Source: Paenibacillus sp. MZ04-78.2 (GTDB taxonomy: Bacteria; Bacillota; Bacilli; Paenibacillales; NBRC-103111). From it: a stretch of 38,667 nt of DNA. The notes under the pieces are model-generated. The model searched no databases. It saw nothing but the letters and a program-made list of their open reading frames with translations, and was not told where the DNA came from. Position 1 is the stretch's first letter, and every line of letters starts with the position of its first letter. Shown here piece after piece: positions 32,586-38,667 of this stretch. Location: assembly GCF_024213375.1 (NCBI RefSeq), contig NZ_JANAVJ010000046.1, positions 1-38,667 of the forward strand, read 5' to 3'. Both the position numbers and the translations under genes were made by a program.

Positions 32586-32838
32586 TTATTTCATCGTTTC
32601 GGAACGGGTAATCGGCAGCTTTTGTTCTGCGGTAAAGCCGATCGTTTCTCCGTCTCTTAAAGTTACGTTTTGTTCAACAATATAACCGGAAATGTCGATC
32701 AGAAAATCACGCAGCTCGGCAGGAGAGGCCTGACTGTCCAGCACTTCGATTTCATCTGGCATTTATGTCGACGGAGAGAGTCTCAAAATCAAGTACTAAT
32801 CCCTCCCCCGGGTGAGGGAAAGTATCCCCATCGTCCAT
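32586..32838 (-). pseudogene. C-terminal remnant of a DUF4261-like protein, frameshifted
   Basis: Two frames join into one protein-like sequence. From ATG 32838: MDDGDTFPHPGEGLVLDFET then LSVDINAR and a stop; from about 32762 in another frame: PDEIEVLDSQASPAELRDFL, then ISGYIVEQNVTLRDGETIGF and TAEQKLPITRSETMK to TAA 32586. The HPGEGLVLDFETL and VTLRDGETIGFT patterns remind me of DUF4261 (PF14080) proteins, which are usually more than 200 residues, so the N-terminal part is missing. One indel near 32755-32770 separates the frames. No ribosome binding site precedes ATG 32838. It is a decayed gene in an accessory region. Confidence 0.45.
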
Positions 32839-32911
32839 TTAGGCCGCTCCCAAGCGAGACCTACTCACAATGACATTCTTAACGCGGATTCTTCCCTCTA
32901 CGCTTTTCTCT

Positions 32912-32957
32912 AAAAACAAAAGCACCGACCATTTGGTCGATGCTTTTGTTTTTTTAT
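32912..32957. terminator. bidirectional terminator hairpin
   Basis: AAAAACAAAAGCA-CGACC and GGTCG-TGCTTTTGTTTTTTT form a stem of about 15 bp with one mismatch around ATTT, with T-runs on both strands. Related in stem sequence to the hairpin at 25159-25189. Confidence 0.85.
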
Positions 32958-32997
32958 GGAGACGAGCCATGGCTAGGTAAATCCACAATTCGCCGCC
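32957..32997. repeat. diverged copy 2 of the terminator-region repeat at 32541-32580
   Basis: GGAGACGA...GGTAAA.CCACAATTCG is shared with the segment at 32541-32580, with about 8 substitutions and one indel over 41 bases. Both copies lie just beyond the 3' end of minus-strand genes. Confidence 0.5.
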
Positions 32998-33033
32998 GCG
33001 TGATGCTGAAGTTATCTGAGGAGGTAACATAGC

Positions 33034-33417
33034 TCACACCCGTGCTGCCACCGTCAATTCTTTGGAATCAATCACCAATCCAGCAGTTTGGATGAAATCA
33101 AAGCCCAGAATACCGTCGATCTCCATACCGTAATTCATTTCTCCAATCTCCACTTCAAAGCCTTCCAGAGAAGTTCCGCCTGTCCTCACAAAGTCAAAAA
33201 ACTTGGAGTACACAACTTCTACTCCTCCTACACCCCTAATCTTGTTCAGAACATCCCCAGGCTCAACCTTAACCCCGATACCATCCACTACGTCGGCGCT
33301 GAATATCGTTCCCGCCGAACCAGTATCAAGCAAAACATGCTTCAAGTGAAGTTCTTCTCCCCGGTAACAAATCGTAACTTCCACAAATGGTAGCCCGTAT
33401 TTCACTTCGATATTCAT
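33034..33417 (-). CDS. retropepsin-like aspartic protease (clan AA)
   Basis: ATG 33417 overlaps the upstream stop by 4 bases (ATGA), with AGAGGG 5 bases before it; 127 residues, the size of a single retropepsin subunit. The catalytic loop is LLDTGSAGTIF with Asp31; the flap-region beta strands follow (IRGVGGVEVVYSKFFDFV), and the second family motif is IDGILGFDFIQTAGLVID (GxLGxDxL pattern). Like viral retropepsins it would need to dimerise to complete the active site. No signal peptide or span is seen. It is translationally coupled to an 85-residue partner. Substrates of such bacterial retropepsins are mostly unknown. Confidence 0.82.
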   Translation of the reverse strand: MNIEVKYGLPFVEVTICYRGEELHLKHVLLDTGSAGTIFSADVVDGIGVKVEPGDVLNKIRGVGGVEVVYSKFFDFVRTGGTSLEGFEVEIGEMNYGMEIDGILGFDFIQTAGLVIDSKELTVAARV

Positions 33418-33671
33418 CTGGACCCTCTTACCCCTGCCCATTTCTCGCGGAGCTTCAACGTTTCACGAGATGTGTGAAAAAAGCCATACTCCCGATAAGG
33501 CTGCTCCCGATGCAGTTCATAATAGCGCTTCATTGCCGCTGAGGAATCGCCAAAACGATCAATAAGTGCCACTTCTTCAATGAACCAATAGCCGTCTTCT
33601 GAATGAGACTTCAAAGCCTCACAGACTACCCACTCATCTGGAAACTGCTCTCTAACCTCTTCCCAACGCAC
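33414..33671 (-). CDS. small protein coupled to the retropepsin
   Basis: GGAGG is 8 bases before GTG 33671, which is preferred over GTG 33680 that overlaps the site; 85 residues. The sequence opens MRWEEVREQFPDEWVVCEAL, continues with HSEDGYWFIEEVALIDRFGD, then a helix with AAMKRYYELHREQP and YGFFHTSRETLKLREKWAGV. It is soluble, mixed alpha/beta. I do not recognise a named family, but a short protein of this character next to a clan AA protease is a recurrent arrangement as I remember it. The coupled translation suggests a substrate, inhibitor or adaptor of the protease. Confidence 0.7.
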   Translation of the reverse strand: MRWEEVREQFPDEWVVCEALKSHSEDGYWFIEEVALIDRFGDSSAAMKRYYELHREQPYREYGFFHTSRETLKLREKWAGVRGSR

Positions 33672-33723
33672 TCTCGTCACCTCCGAAAGGTACTACTTTC
33701 TTTACATTAAGTATAACATATAA

Positions 33724-33764
33724 AAAAATAAAAAAGCCCAACCATAAAAACAATTGGTCAGGCT
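33724..33764 (-). terminator. terminator downstream of the IS630-type element
   Basis: On the minus strand AGCCTGACCA and TGGTTGGGCT form a 10-bp stem (two G-T pairs) followed by TTTTTTATTTTTTT. It lies just outside the left inverted repeat of the insertion sequence and just upstream of the retropepsin pair. Confidence 0.75.
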
Positions 33765-33767
33765 AGT

Positions 33768-35100
33768 GCACGATGGCGTAAGTACCACGGTATAGATAAG
33801 TTAGATTTTCAGGAGCTTTCCAGCATAAGTCCAACGAAAGGGCTTGGCGAGATGCTCATTGTAGTATTCAATAAAATCTGCAATACGTTGCTCTAAATCT
33901 TCAACCGACACAAAGCTGGCGCGTTTATTCAGTAAACGGCGAGAGTATGCTAAACCAACATTCAATTTGGTTAAGCCAAGAAGAATGTTTAGGCGTGTAG
34001 ATGAGACGAATGCGATGAGTTGGGTCGGCAAGGAACGCAGCGCGGGACTCCATTGTTTTCAGAACGCCGGACTTGCCCTTTTCGCCCAGTTCTTCTTCCG
34101 GTATGCCGCACTGTGCAGCCACGAAACGGACAAGAGACTCCGACTTATGCGTGTTCAATTGATCCATAATGAGCAAGTACGATGCTGCTGGATCGAGGCT
34201 GATCACTTGGCGGATATGCTCCACAAAGTCTGCTTCATTGCGTGTCGCCTGGATCATCGGAGTGATCAACTTGCCCGTGACCACATCGCGCGAAGCGGTA
34301 AGGCTGGTCGTACCATGCCGGATGTATTCCTGTTCGATACGCTCCACTTGCCCCGGCTTCATCGGTTTTGTGGCCTGTGCGCGTTCTAACGCCTGTATAC
34401 CCGTTTTTTCATATGAACACCTTGCTCAGCCAGTTCCATCGCTTCCTGATAAGCGACACAAACTTGTATACCTCAAGATCGTCGATCTTCGGATTGAGCC
34501 ATCCTTTGGTCTGATGGGGTTTCAAATCCGCTTCGTTTTAAAAAACGCCCGACCTGACGCGTCGAAATCGAGGAAACGATGTCGCGTTTTACCGCTTCCC
34601 GGGCAAGCAATCCGGGAGTCCAATGGCTAAACGGCAGTCCCAAGCTTTCAGGTGTCTGGCAGGCTAAGGTCATGATATGGGCGACTTCCTCGGCCGTAAA
34701 CGTAGACGGTCTTCCTGAACGTTGTTCGTCGGTTAAGGCCGCCTCGATCTTCGCTTTCAGCGCATGAGGGCGATGGGTTTCAACTTGTTCCAGTTCCGTC
34801 GCAAAGGTAGACCAGCGCTTTCTCCACCGCTTTACTGTATCGACACTCAGTTTTAGACGTCGAGCCATTTCACAATTGTTGACGTCTTGTGCGGCCAGTA
34901 AGATGATCTTCGCTCGCTCGATAAAATGCAACGGTGTGTGGGTTCCTTTGGACATCTTCTCCAGCACCTTTCGTTGCCGTTCGCTGAGTATGATTTTAAT
35001 CGCTGTTTGTTTATTTATGGCATATCCATCCTATCCTATGAATCTTTTGCTTCCCAGTATATCATAGATTCATATCCATTGGATAATTCAGCCATCGTGC
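33768..35100 (-). mobile_element. IS630-type insertion sequence, inactive
   Basis: A 10-bp perfect terminal inverted repeat GCACGATGGC (33768-33777) / GCCATCGTGC (35091-35100) bounds about 1.33 kb, with TA next to the right end (35101-35102) and TA two bases beyond the left one (33764-33765), as expected for TA-targeting IS630/Tc1-mariner elements. The transposase gene inside is broken in several places. The right end interrupts a minus-strand gene. Confidence 0.75.
33801..34967 (-). pseudogene. IS630 family transposase, multiply frameshifted
   Basis: Three frames together make one transposase. 34967-34473: N-terminal HTH part (FIERAKIILLAAQDVNNCEM, LSVDTVKRWRKRWSTF, SISTRQVGRFLKRSGFETPSD). 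About 34420-33925: catalytic part with GIQALERAQATKPMKPGQVE, the second acidic residue in YLLIMDQLNTHKS and the third in HSSWLNQIECWFSIL. 34031-33801: C-terminus (SRRLLNKRASFVSVEDLEQR, FIEYYNEHLAKPFRW). The first Asp, normally in a (S/V)xDE(K/M)TGIQA motif, is absent: the junction reads SYEKTGIQA, apparently through a small deletion after AEQGVH. At least three disruptions make it non-functional. Confidence 0.8.
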
Positions 35101-35101
35101 T

Positions 35102-35326
35102 AGAATCAACTACTTCAGGTACGTTAGTCGAATATGAGTCCAAGCTATTTTCCTTCACAGTTATCGTATACTTCCGATTTGTTTCCCCGTCTTGATATGT
35201 AGTTATCCACTCAGCCTCAGAACAAAAGCGATGAAATGTTAAACGTCCAATCCCATTTTTTCCGTGTGTTGTAGATTGAACATTCCTTATTCGAACCGTA
35301 GGAATCGACTTGTTTCTCCGACTCAT
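35102..35326 (-). pseudogene. gene truncated by the IS630-type element
   Basis: ATG 35326 opens a frame MSRRNKSIPTVRIRNVQSTT, HGKNGIGRLTFHRFCSEAEW, YQDGETNRKYTITVKENSLD, STNVPEVVDSS and then crosses the inverted repeat at 35100; the last 20 or so residues before the stop at 35036 come from the element. So the original C-terminus is lost. The start overlaps the end of a short upstream frame (CTATGA). Family unknown; it lies on the same strand as the kinase/phosphatase genes and may belong to that module. Confidence 0.5.
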
Positions 35327-35395
35327 AGAAAGGAGTAAACTTTCCCTCCAAATCCTTTAAATTGGTTAATCAACAGGCGTGAAGTCATGTAGTCC

Positions 35396-35737
35396 TTAAA
35401 TCTCCCGTTTAAACTCATCCAAAGTCAAACAAGGTTTGATGGAGGCCTGATCTTTAAAGATTAAACTTAAATCGACATTCTCTCAGTAGTTCATATCCGG
35501 CTCCTCAATCCATTTTTCAACGGATGGCTCAGTTATCGGCTTCCAATCGTCAATTTTAGAAAGATGAGTTAGTATGTTCACATAAGCTCGGCATAACTCT
35601 TCGTATCCAAATACAATTCCCTCTGGAATTAGCTCATAAATCTGCTCCCATAGTCGTTCGAGCTTAACTAAGTTGGCCTCAGCAGCTTCAAATGTGCGGA
35701 TGGTTTTATCAAGTGAACTTTTTATTTGCTAAGGCAT
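35396..35737 (-). pseudogene. decayed gene with two in-frame stops downstream of the kinase
   Basis: GAGGGAGG leads to ATG 35737, but codon 3 is TAG. The same frame then reads QIKSSLDKTIRTFEAAEANL, VKLERLWEQIYELIPEGIVF, GYEELCRAYVNILTHLSKID, DWKPITEPSVEKWIEEPDMN-Y, TGA (35485-35483), and continues ENVDLSLIFKDQASIKPCLT, LDEFKREI to TAA 35396. Continuous protein-like content through both stops shows a nonsense-mutated gene of about 113 codons, 60 bases after the kinase gene. A short overlapping frame (MSLNGRFKDYMTSRLLINQF...) bridges to the next gene with ATGA-type overlaps. Family unknown. Confidence 0.55.
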
Positions 35738-35796
35738 CCCATTTGGCCTCCCTCTACGCAAGTCATTAACTCGTAAGAACTATTAAATGTCCACTT

Positions 35797-37737
35797 CTAC
35801 AGTACCTTTCGATCAACATCAGCTTGAGCTAATCTATTGGCACTGTTCACCAATTCAGACCAGATGGCATTTCTTCTAACCTTGATTTGATTAGAGATTT
35901 GCGTCAACTGTGACTGACCTACAAGTAATTCCTGCTCAAGCTTTTTCCGCTTTGCATCAATATCACGATCTACATTTGCGATATCTGCTTGTGGAACACC
36001 TAACCTGGGATCAAATACAAAATTACGTTCTATCGTACTGCGCCAAACGGTTAGCTTTCTTGTATACGATGGTCCGAATCCAGGTACCTGCCTAATCGCA
36101 TTGGCATTAATATCAGATGCTGTCTCAATACCAAACGATTCCAGCGTTGCTTTTCTACTAGGGCCAATACCTTCTATTTTGGCGTCCTCAATTCTATACC
36201 GTTGAAGATAAGCGTGTAATTGTCTATTCCTTTGTTGCGATTCAAGTTGTTTTAGTTTCTCGGCTCTCAGACCTGCAAGCCCTTGATATTCTCGCCTGGC
36301 ATTCCCTAGCTCACTCATCTTCTTAGAAAACGCCTCGTGTCCTGCTTCTCTTGCCCATCTTGTTGATAAATGATTCCATGCTTGCTCTGCTTCTTTATAC
36401 TTCTGGTTTAATTCTTGTTTCAACTGATTACCGTCGCTGTCCCTCAATGCTACTGTAAAAATAACGCTTGCCAGCACGATGAAAATCCACCCAGCGGGAT
36501 ATAAGAACAACATCAGTATTCCGAGCATCGAAGGAACAACAGACAAGTACTTCTTCTTCTTCCTTGTTCTTGCTTGCTCAACGACTGATTTAGAGGGGCT
36601 AATTCCCTGTATGGGTATAGCAGGTACAGCAGGGGCCGAGCCTGGCGAAGAAACCGCTACAATTTGAGCCCATACTGATTCCAATTTAAACGTGCTGAGA
36701 GATTGATTACTCAATGCTACGAGCGTCGGGAATAGAACTACGCCTGTTTTTCCTTCGAGTTCGCACCAAGGACACGAACCTAACATGTCTGGAAAGCTAT
36801 GCTCTTCTTTATGAGAGCATTTTTTCAATTGGTTGGTCATCTTACTAAGGACAGCGACCCATTCCTTAGCACTCGGCCTGAATCCTCTTCCTGTTCCTTC
36901 TGTAGAGAACGCCCTCTCAAATAAGGCTCCAACACTCGACGGCAGTGCCTTTAATGCGAGCGTACCTGGAGGAGGCTGCATCATTTTTGCCGCGGCAGAG
37001 CTACTATATGCGAATCTGAATTCCTTAATTGCTTTTTCAATTAGCATTTCGCCTGGGCCAAGATACCTCCCAGAAAAAGGATGTCTACCCATGAATAATA
37101 GTAAAAAGATAAATACGGCCAATCCAAAATTGTCATGATTGTATGTTCGAACAACATCCCTGAACGACGAAATATCCTGAAACTCAGGCGGTTGATACAT
37201 GGGGATACCGACTTCACACTTGTACTGAGTCCCATGAGATACGATCTGAAAACTATCGCAATCAACGATCATAACTGTACCCTTATCAGTTACGTAGAAG
37301 TTCCCATGATTCACATCACCAATTACATGGCCGCTTTCATGTACAGTGGCAAATGCACGAGCCAAATTTGCAGCTGTATGAACAAGAAATGGAAACGTTG
37401 TCCTTGGAAATTCATTTAATTTGGCCTTTGGGCTATACAAACTATGTATTGCTTTGCCTGCAAGCCTGGGCATCAGGAATCCAATGATCTCATTGCTTTT
37501 ATTCCGAAGAACGTCTACTGGCCAAGTAGTAAAACTCAGCAGTGATTCATTCTTCAAATCGACCATTGTCTTTATCTTCTCTTGCTTAATTGTACTTATA
37601 GATTGATGATAAACCTTCGCAACAACCGTAGAGTCCGATTTTACCTCGTATACAGAGCCTTCCCCGCCCCTACCCAGTTCGTTCCCCAGATACAAGGTTC
37701 TTCCGCTACCACTAATCGCATTTGTTACTATCTTCAT
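35797..37737 (-). CDS. Ser/Thr protein kinase with zinc-knuckle, membrane spans and helix-hairpin-helix (YegI/TerY-P type)
   Basis: ATG 37737 overlaps the phosphatase stop (ATGA); 646 residues. The kinase domain (about 1-290) has GRGGEGSVYEV (Gly loop), VVAKVYH (Lys), the catalytic loop GHVIGDVNHGNFYV in place of HRDxxxxN, and VDCDSF in place of DFG, as in the atypical kinases of TerY-P triads. Then a Cys/His cluster (CSHKEEH, CPWC, about 320-345), a hydrophobic region (YLSVVPSMLGILMLFLYPAG and WIFIVLASVIFTVAL, about 410-445), a coiled coil, two helix-hairpin-helix motifs (IEGIGPSRKATLESFG, IRQVPGFGPSYTRKL) and a C-terminal coiled coil. E. coli YegI has the same order. The C-terminal HhH suggests contact with DNA or a partner near the membrane. 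Confidence 0.87.
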   Translation of the reverse strand: MKIVTNAISGSGRTLYLGNELGRGGEGSVYEVKSDSTVVAKVYHQSISTIKQEKIKTMVDLKNESLLSFTTWPVDVLRNKSNEIIGFLMPRLAGKAIHSLYSPKAKLNEFPRTTFPFLVHTAANLARAFATVHESGHVIGDVNHGNFYVTDKGTVMIVDCDSFQIVSHGTQYKCEVGIPMYQPPEFQDISSFRDVVRTYNHDNFGLAVFIFLLLFMGRHPFSGRYLGPGEMLIEKAIKEFRFAYSSSAAAKMMQPPPGTLALKALPSSVGALFERAFSTEGTGRGFRPSAKEWVAVLSKMTNQLKKCSHKEEHSFPDMLGSCPWCELEGKTGVVLFPTLVALSNQSLSTFKLESVWAQIVAVSSPGSAPAVPAIPIQGISPSKSVVEQARTRKKKKYLSVVPSMLGILMLFLYPAGWIFIVLASVIFTVALRDSDGNQLKQELNQKYKEAEQAWNHLSTRWAREAGHEAFSKKMSELGNARREYQGLAGLRAEKLKQLESQQRNRQLHAYLQRYRIEDAKIEGIGPSRKATLESFGIETASDINANAIRQVPGFGPSYTRKLTVWRSTIERNFVFDPRLGVPQADIANVDRDIDAKRKKLEQELLVGQSQLTQISNQIKVRRNAIWSELVNSANRLAQADVDRKVL

Positions 37738-38540
37738 ATATAAGTCTTCTTCGAAGAAGGGCTTCTTCGTGTAGCCAGAATTAGTGTTTTATCATCGTCG
37801 GTACGGTCATTAATTTGATTTGATGAAAGGTATGCAGCTAATGATGTCACGAATTTATCCGTTCTCATTTCCGTTTGTGTCCTAAGCGCATTAAAAAAGG
37901 GGCGAAAGAAAGGAGTATGAGCGCTCTGTGACTGATAATGCAGTGCTAAGCGTTGCAACCCATCGGTGAATAGCGAAACCTCATCTGTTACTTTTCCAGT
38001 GTGGATACTGAACTGCAGCTTTTCTTTTGCCCTAGTCTCCGTGACAAAGTAAGTTGTATTTTCGTATTCACCCTGCTGGGGCCAAAACTCCCACGTATAC
38101 GTATCGATATCATCAGGTGAAGCTACAACAATTGCCCCATCGCCAATCTGGGCAAACACAGCCGTTTCATTAGAAATTACTGCAGAAATGAAAGTACAGG
38201 CAAACTCACGGGCTGGGAGTTCCATTGCTACAGCTCTGGCATGTATTTCACTTTGAAACCTCAGTATCCATTCCTCATAAAATTCTTTCGTCAGTGCCTT
38301 TATCTCATTGCCTGTCTCCAAATATGCTCGCAGCTCGTCCACAAATAAAGAACAGGCCAGAGCTGATCCAATGTCTGAGCATTGAGCACTTCCTGCACCA
38401 TCAGAGGCTATGGCTACCAATACTTGTTCTCCATTCAAATCATTCAGTACCTCACAAGCAGATGAATCTTGGCAAGGTTTCCCGCTTTTTTCGTGAGAGG
38501 TCCCAATTACAGATGCGTTGGCATACCTCCATGTTGCCAC
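37734..38540 (-). CDS. PP2C-family protein phosphatase (PphC/TerY-P type)
   Basis: GTG 38540 shares its first base with the TAG of an upstream gene; GGGGG lies 8 bases before it. 268 residues. PPM motifs: GKPCQDSSAC near the N-terminus, ASDGAGSAQCSDIGSALA (metal-binding DG), AQIGDGAIVV, SLFTDGLQRLAL and DDKTLILA at the end. This is the compact PP2C subtype found beside YegI-like kinases and vWA/TerY proteins (E. coli pphC). It probably reverses phosphorylation by the kinase encoded by the coupled downstream gene. Confidence 0.87.
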   Translation of the reverse strand: MATWRYANASVIGTSHEKSGKPCQDSSACEVLNDLNGEQVLVAIASDGAGSAQCSDIGSALACSLFVDELRAYLETGNEIKALTKEFYEEWILRFQSEIHARAVAMELPAREFACTFISAVISNETAVFAQIGDGAIVVASPDDIDTYTWEFWPQQGEYENTTYFVTETRAKEKLQFSIHTGKVTDEVSLFTDGLQRLALHYQSQSAHTPFFRPFFNALRTQTEMRTDKFVTSLAAYLSSNQINDRTDDDKTLILATRRSPSSKKTYI

Positions 38541-38667
38541 TAGATAGTCCCCCAGCCTTCTGGTGTAACTGGATTTTGAAGCTGGACCTGTATAATGCTC
38601 CCATAGGTTGAGACACGGGAGAGTGAAAAATAAGTTATAATGAAGCTATGGAAAAACGGAACCGATA
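38540..38667 (-). pseudogene. C-terminal end of a gene upstream of the phosphatase (partial, perhaps interrupted)
   Basis: The minus-strand frame is open from the window edge to TAG 38542-38540, ending IQVQLQNPVTPEGWGTI. The stop overlaps the phosphatase GTG, so this is the tail of an operon partner; in other TerY-P loci a vWA (TerY-like) gene holds this place. The preceding residues (VPFFHSFIITYFSLSRV) look non-coding, and a different sequence begins near 38583, so the gene may be cut by an insertion. Identification as TerY is inference only. Confidence 0.35.
38583..38667 (+). mobile_element. possible end of an insertion sequence (partial)
   Basis: From about 38583 the sequence no longer looks like the tail gene: it starts TGGACCTGTATAATGCTCCC, holds two TATAAT hexamers (38591, 38636) and opens a short frame at ATG 38648 (MEKRNR) running off the window. 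This resembles the left end of an IS3-like element. Too little is visible for certainty. Confidence 0.25.

Noticed and set aside
32912..32957. CRISPR-like or attachment-site repeat
   Set aside because: A single palindrome with flanking T-runs is a terminator; no spaced array is present.

Overview
The window looks like a chromosomal segment of a Bacillota soil bacterium, most likely Paenibacillus or a close relative. Evidence: strong AGGAGG-type ribosome binding sites with frequent TTG/GTG starts, three proteins carrying 'copper amine oxidase N-terminal' (stalk) repeats that are abundant in Paenibacillus, an appDFABC operon in Bacillus order, an adaA-adaB pair and a SPFH/zinc-ribbon stress locus. 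No rRNA, tRNA or CRISPR array was seen.

Layout. 1-470: the end of a probable transposase abuts a 5'-truncated small gene. 540-3480: a membrane-anchored penicillin-binding/beta-lactamase-like serine hydrolase and a secreted CAP-domain protein. 3566-8000 (minus): two overlapping EzrA-like coiled-coil genes, an AI-2E family transporter and a lipoprotein whose leader holds a terminator hairpin. 8387-12437: a chemotaxis receptor, a small lipoprotein and a stalk-domain/MORN protein. 12740-18760: an oligopeptide-type ABC transporter (appDFABC order) behind a long leader with two dyads.

18810-23095 (minus) is one operon: a SPFH protein with five zinc ribbons, a membrane coiled-coil protein and three tandem paralogous membrane zinc-ribbon proteins, the one nearest the promoter being damaged. 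It recalls the B. subtilis sigma-W phage-shock genes ydjGHI, and an ECF-like promoter lies upstream. 23355-25670 holds a 63-aa ORF, a stalk-domain secreted protein and eroded sequence. 25671-32339 is a set of small stress/housekeeping units: DJ-1/PfpI protein, adaA-adaB alkylation repair, ferritin, a trypsin-fold protease without signal peptide, an acetyltransferase-ankyrin operon and an SGNH hydrolase.

32340-38667 is an accessory region in decay: a DUF4261-like remnant, a retropepsin-like aspartic protease coupled to an 85-aa partner, a dead IS630-type element that cut a gene, a pseudogene with in-frame stops, and a Ser/Thr kinase plus PP2C phosphatase of the TerY-P (YegI/PphC-like) type. 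The expected third member (vWA/TerY) would lie at the right edge, where only the tail of a gene is visible and another insertion seems to begin. The most system-like candidates are the SPFH/zinc-ribbon operon, the kinase/phosphatase module and the retropepsin pair.
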